From the NCBI GenBank assembly GCA_964431075.1, contig CAYSID010000031.1, positions 1 through 5,529 on the forward strand: 5,529 nucleotides of DNA, written 5' to 3'. Shown piece after piece: positions 1-4,570 of this stretch (position 1 is the first letter of the stretch; each line of letters starts with the position of its first letter). Both the position numbers and the translations under genes were made by a program. This stretch comes from CAYHSW01 sp964431075. GTDB taxonomy: Bacteria; Patescibacteriota; Microgenomatia; JAMCZE01. The notes beneath the pieces were generated by a model. It had not been told where the DNA came from and did not search any database. It saw nothing but the letters and a program-made list of their open reading frames with translations.

Positions 1-5
1 CGGAA

Positions 6-359
6 ATGACTATTTTAAGTCATGATAAGCTGGGAGAAATTAATCCTGAAAACGAAGAAAATCTGAACCGTTTAAGGGAAGGGTTGTGGCGGGAGACTTT
101 GGATGCCGCGTCGGATCACATGTTGGGATTTTCTTGGGAGAAGGCCGGGGATGGATTAAAAGAGTGGCTTTTAGACTATTTTGATCCGGAGGGAAAACGA
201 GTTTACGGCCGGGTGGCTTCCGTTCTGCGGGCTAAAGGTTTGTCGGAAACGGGCGTTAACCAAGTGGTGGCGGAAATGGAAGCGGAACTTTCCGCCGGCG
301 GGGAAAAACTTCTGTTCTACTTAATAAACAAATTTCGTAATCCCACCCTTGACAATTAA
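6..359 (+). CDS. Hypothetical protein, 117 aa, possibly 5'-incomplete
   Basis: I do not recognise this protein. It is acidic and looks mostly helical, with no signal peptide, membrane segment or cysteine, so a cytoplasmic location is likely. Residues about 15-58 form a charged region holding three of the tryptophans (W28, W44, W54). Residues about 65-96 read as two amphipathic helices joined by a short turn at GLSETG (78-83). A helical protein-binding or DNA-binding role is conceivable, but nothing seen decides it. The ATG at 6 is the first visible start. Only five bases lie upstream and they contain no in-frame stop, so the gene may begin outside the window. Its last codons carry the -35 box of the next gene's promoter (349-354), so the two genes are packed without a spacer. 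No terminator follows. Confidence 0.6.
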   Translation: MTILSHDKLGEINPENEENLNRLREGLWRETLDAASDHMLGFSWEKAGDGLKEWLLDYFDPEGKRVYGRVASVLRAKGLSETGVNQVVAEMEAELSAGGEKLLFYLINKFRNPTLDN

Positions 360-377
360 CGGCTTATAGTGTATAAT
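349..377 (+). promoter_or_regulatory. Sigma-70-type promoter for the small lipoprotein gene
   Basis: A perfect -35 box TTGACA (349-354) is followed by a 17-base spacer and a perfect -10 box TATAAT (372-377). The -35 lies inside the last codons of the preceding gene. The start codon at 388 is ten bases past the -10, so the expected +1 near 384-385 leaves a leader of only about 3-4 bases and no room for a ribosome binding site. Confidence 0.85.
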
Positions 378-387
378 TAATTCCATT

Positions 388-639
388 ATGGGAATATTAA
401 GGGAGTTTTTTATTTGTTCTTTGGTGGTTGCCGGGCTTGCAGGATGTGGTTCTTGTGGTGGTAAAGAGGTTGAACCACCGCGGAATGTACCGAATGGTCC
501 AAGAATTACCGCCACGGCTACTCCGGAATTACTTCAGCAATGGAGAAATTTGGGGACTGCGGTTGCCCCATTGGTCCCGGCGGCGCAAACTTTTGCCGCT
601 CCAAACCGGACCTCAACCCCCAAACCCAATAGAAAATAA
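388..639 (+). CDS. Small predicted lipoprotein, 83 aa
   Basis: The N-terminus is a lipoprotein signal peptide: a short N-region with R5, a hydrophobic core at about 7-18, and a lipobox LAGC (17-20) whose C20 would be lipidated after signal peptidase II cleavage. The mature chain of about 64 residues starts CGSCGG, giving a second cysteine (C23) three residues after the lipidated one. It then becomes proline-, alanine- and threonine-rich, with one short amphipathic stretch (PELLQQWRNLG, about 46-56) and a basic C-terminus. No enzymatic domain is visible, so a small surface-tethered protein is the likeliest description; its role is unknown. The start at 388 is chosen because it gives a proper signal peptide and lies just behind a consensus promoter. 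No Shine-Dalgarno is present, so translation is probably near-leaderless. Confidence 0.65.
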   Translation: MGILREFFICSLVVAGLAGCGSCGGKEVEPPRNVPNGPRITATATPELLQQWRNLGTAVAPLVPAAQTFAAPNRTSTPKPNRK

Positions 640-643
640 ACCC

Positions 644-663
644 TTGACGGGATTTGGTATAAT
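644..663 (+). promoter_or_regulatory. Extended -10 promoter for the 70-aa gene (leaderless)
   Basis: TATAAT at 658-663 is preceded by TGG (655-657), an extended -10 arrangement. Six bases separate the -10 from the ATG at 670, so the canonical +1 is the A of the start codon. A -35-like TTGACG (644-649) is present, but the spacer is only 8 bases. The extended -10 therefore probably carries the promoter. Confidence 0.7.
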
Positions 664-669
664 CCTCGC

Positions 670-882
670 ATGAGTAATATCCCATTAGATTCAGAACAAC
701 GAGCGGCCTTAGACGGTAAAGTAAGCAGTCGACAGGTGGCTTCAAATACAGCCCAAGTTGAGGGGATGTTGTGGAATTGGATCCAAAAAGGTTTAACAAT
801 CCAGGAGGCTTTTAGTTTATATTTTGCAATACATTTAAATAACGAAGCTAGGATTAAGGAACTCCGCGTAAAAATGTCTTGA
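670..882 (+). CDS. Hypothetical protein, 70 aa
   Basis: I do not recognise this protein. It is short and soluble, with no signal peptide or membrane segment. Residues about 25-66 look like two or three amphipathic helices: a tryptophan-containing one (VEGMLWNWIQKG, 30-41), a second around QEAFSLYFAIHL (45-56), and a basic C-terminal one (RIKELRVK, 61-68). This would suit a small protein-interaction module. Reality as a gene is supported by an extended -10 promoter whose predicted +1 falls on the ATG at 670, with no other gene in the interval. It ends with TGA. It converges on the ATPase gene with a 48-base gap in which I see no convincing terminator. Confidence 0.55.
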   Translation: MSNIPLDSEQRAALDGKVSSRQVASNTAQVEGMLWNWIQKGLTIQEAFSLYFAIHLNNEARIKELRVKMS

Positions 883-885
883 TTC

Positions 886-909
886 TGTTATATCTTCCCA
901 ATGTTTTCT
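886..909 (+). repeat. Degenerate copy of the M16 promoter/start region
   Basis: This stretch matches 2128-2151 without gaps at 21 of 24 positions, including 13 identical bases at 897-909. It keeps the same order of parts: TGT, a -10-like TATATC (889-894) in place of TATAAT, six bases, then ATG (901-903) with the same first three codons ATG TTT TCT. A further AACGGTTTT resembles AACGATTTT of the M16 start after a one-base shift. The two copies flank the ATPase gene. A remnant of duplication is inferred; chance similarity between AT-rich starts is possible. Confidence 0.5.
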
Positions 910-930
910 GAACGGTTTTATTTTCGGAAA

Positions 931-2067
931 TCACCCCAGAATTTCCGGCAGGGTGAGGAGGGCTTCTTTGGCCGGGATAATCTCGATATTTTTATAATAC
1001 ATCCTTTTGTGGCCGCCGTAAATTAAATAGCCTTTGGCGATAGGGTAGTCTTCCAAGAAGGTCTGCAGACTTCGAAGATCGGAACGCAGGAAATTTTTAG
1101 AGCTTTTTATTTCAAAAGCTTTGATCCCCCTTTCTCCGTAACAAACAAAATCCACTTCCGCTCCGGACACTGTCCGGAAATAATTTAGTTCGTATTTTAA
1201 GTCTAAATAATCATTCACAGCTTTCAGATTCTGAAAAAATAAACTCTCCAAAGCAACCCCGCTAATCATCTCGGGGCTGTCAAACGGCCCTGTTGGCCTT
1301 ATGGCCCGATAAATGCCGGCGTCAAAGAAATAAAATTTGTTATGAGTGACCAGCTTTCTTTTGGCGCCTTTGGAAAACACCGGCAAGCGAGTACTAACAA
1401 GTAAATCCTCGAGGGCGCAAAAATAATTTTCTACCGTCTTGCGATCAGTCATTGTTTCTTGGGCAACCTGCGAGACATTCAAGACTGACCCCTGACTAAA
1501 GCTTGCGGTTTGTAAAAATCGGGCAAAAGTGCCAATATTCCGGCTGATTCCCTCGAGGATAACTTCCTGTTGCAGATAATTATTAACGTAACCGGCAAGG
1601 TATTTATCTTTATTTTCTTCCGAGAACACCGAGGGCAGCGTTCCGTATTTTAGAGCCTCGTCTAATAAAAAATCTTTGCCGATTTCCACGGCGGTTAGCG
1701 GATGCATGTAGTATGTGACCGCCCGGCCGCCCAGCAAATTTACTCCTCCCCGGCGTAATTTTCGGGCTGACGATCCGGTTAGAATAAATTTATAACGGTT
1801 ATTTTCAATAAGCCTGTGGACTTCGTTTAAAATTGCAGGGACGCGCTGAACTTCATCAATTACCACCCAATCGGTAAAATTTTCTCGGATAAAAGCTGAC
1901 AGCTCGTCGGGGCGGGCAAGTAATTGCCCATAAACTTTTTCGTCTAAAAGGTCAATATAGGTTGCCTGGGGAAAATTTTTCCTGACCCACGTGGTTTTAC
2001 CCGTTCCCCGCGGGCCGAAGAGGAAAAAACTTTTTTGAGCGGGAGGACTGATTAATCGGGGATACAT
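931..2067 (-). CDS. AAA ATPase with C-terminal DUF4143 (PD-(D/E)XK-like) domain
   Basis: This 378-residue protein has the AAA_14 + DUF4143 architecture, a P-loop ATPase family very common in archaea and CPR bacteria whose substrate is not established. The ATPase core has a Walker A motif GPRGTGKTT (18-26, with K24 and T25), a Walker B segment WVVIDEVQ (67-74, acidic pair D71-E72), and a sensor-like LTGSSARKL (96-104). Residues about 195-225 look like a winged-helix linker. The C-terminal part has a restriction-endonuclease-like set: E274, D306 within GAEVDFV, and E319-x-K321 within AFEIKSS, so the nuclease-type residues look intact. Length and both domains are complete, and no signal peptide is seen. 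The ATG at 2067 sits exactly six bases past a -10 box. It stands alone, divergent from the M16 gene, and is flanked by a 24-nt imperfect direct repeat, which hints at later arrival. Cytoplasmic; function inferred only at family level. Confidence 0.92.
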   Translation of the reverse strand: MYPRLISPPAQKSFFLFGPRGTGKTTWVRKNFPQATYIDLLDEKVYGQLLARPDELSAFIRENFTDWVVIDEVQRVPAILNEVHRLIENNRYKFILTGSSARKLRRGGVNLLGGRAVTYYMHPLTAVEIGKDFLLDEALKYGTLPSVFSEENKDKYLAGYVNNYLQQEVILEGISRNIGTFARFLQTASFSQGSVLNVSQVAQETMTDRKTVENYFCALEDLLVSTRLPVFSKGAKRKLVTHNKFYFFDAGIYRAIRPTGPFDSPEMISGVALESLFFQNLKAVNDYLDLKYELNYFRTVSGAEVDFVCYGERGIKAFEIKSSKNFLRSDLRSLQTFLEDYPIAKGYLIYGGHKRMYYKNIEIIPAKEALLTLPEILG

Positions 2068-2073
2068 ACTCCC

Positions 2074-2101
2074 ATTATAAGTCCATTTTCGGGATTGTCA
2101 A
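2074..2101 (-). promoter_or_regulatory. Sigma-70-type promoter for the ATPase gene (leaderless)
   Basis: On the minus strand a perfect TTGACA (2101-2096), a 16-base spacer and a perfect TATAAT (2079-2074) precede the ATG at 2067 by exactly six bases. The canonical +1 is therefore the A of the start codon. The -35 lies 9 bases from the opposing -35 of the M16 promoter. Confidence 0.87.
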
Positions 2102-2115
2102 TACCAAAAATTGAC
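2097..2115. repeat. Inverted repeat between divergent promoters
   Basis: GTCAAT (2097-2102) and ATTGAC (2110-2115) form a perfect 6-bp inverted repeat around a 7-base centre. The arms are largely the two back-to-back -35 boxes, so the symmetry may simply reflect the divergent promoters. A shared operator is possible but not shown. Confidence 0.4.
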
Positions 2116-2136
2116 TAGTTGTCTTTGTGTTATAAT
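2111..2136 (+). promoter_or_regulatory. Extended -10 promoter for the M16-ndk operon (leaderless)
   Basis: TATAAT (2131-2136) is preceded by TGT (2128-2130), an extended -10. The -35-like TTGACT (2111-2116) is only 14 bases away, shorter than optimal. Six bases separate the -10 from the ATG at 2143, placing +1 on the start codon. This rules out a TTG at 2119, which would lie inside the promoter. Confidence 0.75.
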
Positions 2137-2151
2137 TCCCCAATGTTTTCT
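2128..2151 (+). repeat. Right-hand copy of the 24-nt repeat, at the M16 start
   Basis: This is the functional-looking member of the pair with 886-909. It covers the extended -10 box, the six-base gap and the first three codons of the M16 gene. The three differences from the left copy fall at 2135, 2136 and 2138; the first two restore TATAAT. Confidence 0.5.
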
Positions 2152-3399
2152 AAAACGATTTTGACAAATGGAATTAGAGTAGTAAGTGTCCCCATGCCCC
2201 AAGTCAAAAGCGTGGCGGTTTTGGTTCTGGTCAAAACCGGTTCGCGGTATGAAACCAAAGAAACCAACGGCATCTCCCATTTTCTGGAACACATGGCTTT
2301 CAAGGGCACCAAAAGCCGCCCGTCCTCGCTGGCGATTACTTCCTTGATTGACGGCATCGGCGGCAGTTTTAACGCCTTTACCGGCAAAGACCACACCGGC
2401 TTTTATATCAAAGCCGCTTCGGAGCATCTTGACCTTATTACCGATGTTCTCTCGGATATGATTTTAAATTCTTTAATTGATCCGGCAGAGATGGAAAAAG
2501 AAAAAGGAGTAATTATTGAGGAGATAAACCAGACTGAAGACCAGCCGTCATACCGGGTTATGGAGCTTTACGAAGAGCTGTTATTTGGCGATTGTCCCAT
2601 GGGCTGGCGGATATCCGGAACTAAGGAAACGGTAGCCAAAATTTCCCGCCAACAGGTTCTGAATTATATTAAAAATAAATATGTGGGGAAAAATATGGTG
2701 ATTGGAATCGGAGGAGGAATACAAAAAGATGGGAATTCAGGAATACAGGATTTTTTTGAAAAAATAAATGCCGGGACGGAAAATAATTTTGAAAAATATA
2801 AGAACAATCAGGAGGCGCCGAAAGCATCGGTTCATTACAAAAGGACCGACCAGGCCCATCTATGTTTGGGAGTGCGGGGCTATAATATAAGCCATCCGGA
2901 TCGGTATGTGTTGGCCTTATTGACCACCATTTTGGGCGGCAACATGTCCTCCAGATTATTTTTGGAAATTCGGGAGAAGCGGGGGCTGGCTTATCATATT
3001 TCCGCTGCCTCCGAAGAATTTGCGGACATCGGTTATTTTGTGACGCAGGCGGGGTTGCGGATAAATGCGGTTGAGGACGCAATAAAAGTAATTCTTGATG
3101 AGTTTAATAAACTTCGAGCCAACCCTCCTACGCTCGATGAGCTTCGGCGGGCAAAGGATTTTTGGAGAGGCAAAATGGTTTTGGGGCTTGAGGACAGCTT
3201 TAGAAACGCGGCGTTTTATGCCAACCAGGAATTATTAGAAAATAAAATCGAAACGCCCGAGGAGGTTTTGGCCCGCGTCGACGCCGTGACCGGCGAGGAT
3301 ATCCAGCGAGTGGCCAAAAATATCTTCTTGAATAATAATTTAAATCTTGCCATAATAGGGCCGTTTAAGGAAAAAGAATGGAAAGAACTGTCGTTTTAG
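2143..3399 (+). CDS. M16 family zinc metallopeptidase (insulinase/processing-peptidase type)
   Basis: A zinc-dependent peptidase of the M16 family, 418 residues, the usual size of the single-chain M16B type that acts as a dimer or pair. Domain 1 (about 1-190) has the inverted zinc motif HFLEH (H46, E49, H50). About 76-77 residues later comes an acidic pair E126-E127 in EKGVIIEEIN that supplies the third zinc ligand. Domain 2 (about 225-418) has the conserved segment GGNMSSRLFLEIREKRGLAY (265-284), containing the arginine and tyrosine expected of active M16 enzymes. Both halves are intact, so an active peptidase is predicted. No signal peptide or membrane segment is seen. Substrates are probably short or unfolded peptides, which is inference from the family. 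The ATG at 2143 is preferred over the in-frame TTG at 2119 because it lies six bases past a -10 box and begins with the typical strand MFSKTILTNGIRVV. The 3' end overlaps ndk by 22 bases. Confidence 0.94.
   Translation: MFSKTILTNGIRVVSVPMPQVKSVAVLVLVKTGSRYETKETNGISHFLEHMAFKGTKSRPSSLAITSLIDGIGGSFNAFTGKDHTGFYIKAASEHLDLITDVLSDMILNSLIDPAEMEKEKGVIIEEINQTEDQPSYRVMELYEELLFGDCPMGWRISGTKETVAKISRQQVLNYIKNKYVGKNMVIGIGGGIQKDGNSGIQDFFEKINAGTENNFEKYKNNQEAPKASVHYKRTDQAHLCLGVRGYNISHPDRYVLALLTTILGGNMSSRLFLEIREKRGLAYHISAASEEFADIGYFVTQAGLRINAVEDAIKVILDEFNKLRANPPTLDELRRAKDFWRGKMVLGLEDSFRNAAFYANQELLENKIETPEEVLARVDAVTGEDIQRVAKNIFLNNNLNLAIIGPFKEKEWKELSF
3367..3371 (+). promoter_or_regulatory. Shine-Dalgarno site of ndk inside the M16 coding region
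   Basis: AAGGA lies six bases before the ATG at 3378, inside the last codons of the peptidase gene. It is the only clear ribosome binding site seen in the window and supports both the ndk start and translation as the second gene of an operon. Confidence 0.65.
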
Positions 3400-3959
3400 T
3401 TAAACCGGATGGAGTCAAAAGAGGCCTTGTTGGCGAAATTATTTCCCGGTTTGAGAAAGTGGGATTAAAAATTGTGGCGATGAAAATGGTTTGGGTGGAT
3501 GAAGCGATGGTACGAAAACATTATCCCACCACTCGCGAAGAATGGGTTAAAAAAGTCGGTGAGAAGACGCTTGAGGCTTACAAAAACTACGGACAAGACC
3601 CGGGGGAAAAGATTGGAACAGCCGATCCGCGGGAGATCGGGCTTAAGGTTTGCGATTGGCTGGTGGATTATTTGACCTCCGGGCCGGTGGTGGCCATGGT
3701 TTTGGAAGGGCCCCACGCTATCACCGTGGTCAGAAAGATGGTCGGTCACACCTATCCCGAAGCCGCAGCGGCGGGAACAATCAGGGGGGATTATTCTGTG
3801 GACTCAACCGATATTGCCAATGACCACCGGCGGTCGGCCCGCAATCTGGTTCACGCTTCGGGCAACGCCGAGGAGGCCGCGTTTGAAATTGAGTTGTGGT
3901 TTCATAAAAACGAGATTCACCAGTATAAACGAGTTGATGAGGATTTGATTTACGGTTAA
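3378..3959 (+). CDS. ndk: Nucleoside-diphosphate kinase, long form with internal insertion
   Basis: It transfers the gamma phosphate of ATP to nucleoside diphosphates through a phosphohistidine, balancing NTP and dNTP pools in the cytoplasm. Family residues are present: K9 in VLVKPDG, Y49, R119, T125, R136 in GTIRGDYS, N156 and the catalytic H159 in NLVHASGN. The usual HGSDS after the active site reads HASGN here, and the following EEAAFEIELWF matches the family. At 193 residues it is well above the usual 140-150. About 34 extra residues lie between Y49 and SGPVVAMVLEG (101-111), in the region of the nucleotide-binding helices, and the C-terminus is slightly extended. The insertion looks like a stable sub-type feature, since the frame and both flanks are clean. 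It starts inside the M16 gene (22-base overlap) with its own Shine-Dalgarno site, so cotranscription is likely. Its stop shares TTAA with the convergent gene. Confidence 0.95.
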   Translation: MERTVVLVKPDGVKRGLVGEIISRFEKVGLKIVAMKMVWVDEAMVRKHYPTTREEWVKKVGEKTLEAYKNYGQDPGEKIGTADPREIGLKVCDWLVDYLTSGPVVAMVLEGPHAITVVRKMVGHTYPEAAAAGTIRGDYSVDSTDIANDHRRSARNLVHASGNAEEAAFEIELWFHKNEIHQYKRVDEDLIYG

Positions 3960-4516
3960 TCTAACCCCTTCCTAAAATTTTCTCTCCTTTTCCACAAATT
4001 TTCGGTATAACCACCTTCGGTTAAAAACTTTTGCTCCGCCGCGGCGATTTGTTTTAATAATAAATAAGTTGTCAAATGGCAAAGGGTCAAAAGAAAATTA
4101 CCGGCCTCAACCGCCGTTGCCGGCAAAATTGGTTTTTCGATAAATTCTCCCGAGTCATTTAAGTTTCTTATGTCACTTAAGCGGTAACAATCAAGGCGGA
4201 ATTTCGAGACCTTCGAGTCCGTTTTTGCATAAATCGGTAAATTTCTTTGCCTTAGAAAATCTTCGTAATCCGTTGTTAATTCTTCAAGCGAAGCCTTAGC
4301 GACATTCAAAAGCTTAATCTCTCCTTTTTTTGAAGCCGTTGATTGGCCGATACCTTCAACAATGTTCTGCTTACCGGAACGCGCCGCTTGTATCATTTGC
4401 TCCCGTGTTCTTCGGAAATCAAATTCGGTTAAAAACCGGTTGCAAAAATAAACTGTCAAATCATGAATAATTTCAGAATAACGATAGGTCAGAAGATATT
4501 TATGTTTTGGAAACAT
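3956..4516 (-). CDS. Four-helix-bundle protein (S23/IVS-like) with suffix domain
   Basis: A 186-residue relative of the proteins encoded by intervening sequences in some 23S rRNA genes, here a free-standing gene. Helix 1 spans about 12-30. The signature RSGKQNIVEG (46-55) follows, then a long helix region (63-91) containing KLLNVAKASLEEL and DYEDFLRQR. A fourth helix lies around 134-158. The C-terminal segment KQIAAAEQKFLTEGGY (155-170) plus the basic tail NLWKRRENFRKG (173-184) is the 'four helix bundle suffix' type. The family probably assembles as oligomeric bundles and has a basic face, so nucleic acid binding is plausible. The related fold Avd helps diversity-generating retroelements, but none is visible here. 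The ATG at 4516 lies six bases past a -10 box. The gene is divergent from the glycosidase gene and its stop overlaps that of ndk. Cellular function unknown. Confidence 0.9.
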   Translation of the reverse strand: MFPKHKYLLTYRYSEIIHDLTVYFCNRFLTEFDFRRTREQMIQAARSGKQNIVEGIGQSTASKKGEIKLLNVAKASLEELTTDYEDFLRQRNLPIYAKTDSKVSKFRLDCYRLSDIRNLNDSGEFIEKPILPATAVEAGNFLLTLCHLTTYLLLKQIAAAEQKFLTEGGYTENLWKRRENFRKGLD

Positions 4517-4522
4517 TAATTG

Positions 4523-4551
4523 ATAATAAGATACTTAAGCAACTTAAGCAA
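4523..4551 (-). promoter_or_regulatory. Promoter for the four-helix-bundle gene (leaderless)
   Basis: On the minus strand TTGCTT (4551-4546), a 17-base spacer and TATTAT (4528-4523) precede the ATG at 4516 by six bases, so +1 is predicted on the start codon. The -35 and spacer lie within the 9-bp tandem repeats, so a repeat-binding factor would block this promoter. Confidence 0.6.
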
Positions 4552-4559
4552 CTTATGCT
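4533..4559. repeat. Three tandem 9-bp repeats in a divergent promoter region
   Basis: ACTTAAGCA at 4533-4541 is repeated exactly at 4542-4550 and again, with two changes (ACTTATGCT), at 4551-4559. Each full unit holds the palindrome CTTAAG. The array overlaps the -35/spacer of the minus-strand promoter and the upstream part of the plus-strand promoter. An operator or replication slippage could explain it; the position favours some regulatory effect. Confidence 0.7.
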
Positions 4560-4564
4560 AAACT
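4556..4564 (+). promoter_or_regulatory. Possible extended -10 for the glycosidase gene
   Basis: TGC (4556-4558) followed by TAAACT (4559-4564, four of six consensus positions) ends six bases before the GTG at 4571, the same geometry as the other leaderless starts here. The best -35 is poor (TTAAGC, 4535-4540, 18-base spacer), so this would be a weak or activated promoter. Confidence 0.4.
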
Positions 4565-4570
4565 AACCTT

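Noticed and set aside
428..799. Overlapping frames on both strands across the lipoprotein and 70-aa genes (428-673 plus; 518-799 minus)
   Set aside because: They conflict with genes that have promoters and, for the lipoprotein, a signal peptide. The 428 frame has no start signal and a frame-shifted composition.
925..947. Perfect 7-bp inverted repeat CGGAAAT...ATTTCCG at the end of the ATPase gene, a possible terminator
   Set aside because: On neither strand is the stem followed by a T-run; reading out of the ATPase gene it is followed by an A-rich stretch. The stem is AT-rich with a 9-base loop.
901..1023. Short plus-strand frame beginning MFSERF behind a TATATC box
   Set aside because: About 40 codons, antisense to the ATPase 3' end, with no protein-like composition. 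It is better explained as the ghost copy of the M16 start.
1162..1178. Perfect hairpin TCCGGAC-ACT-GTCCGGA
   Set aside because: It lies inside the ATPase coding region over the conserved RTVSGAE codons, with no T-run and no boundary nearby; codon choice is a sufficient explanation.
2098..3082. Minus-strand frames opposite the M16 gene (2098-2427, 2130-2396, 2669-3082)
   Set aside because: They mirror conserved M16 codons, including the zinc motif region, and have no promoter or family resemblance.
3956..4516. Four-helix-bundle protein as an Avd-like part of a diversity-generating retroelement, or as an rRNA intervening sequence
   Set aside because: No reverse transcriptase, template/variable repeat pair or rRNA sequence is visible in the window, and the C-terminal suffix segment points to the free-standing sub-family.
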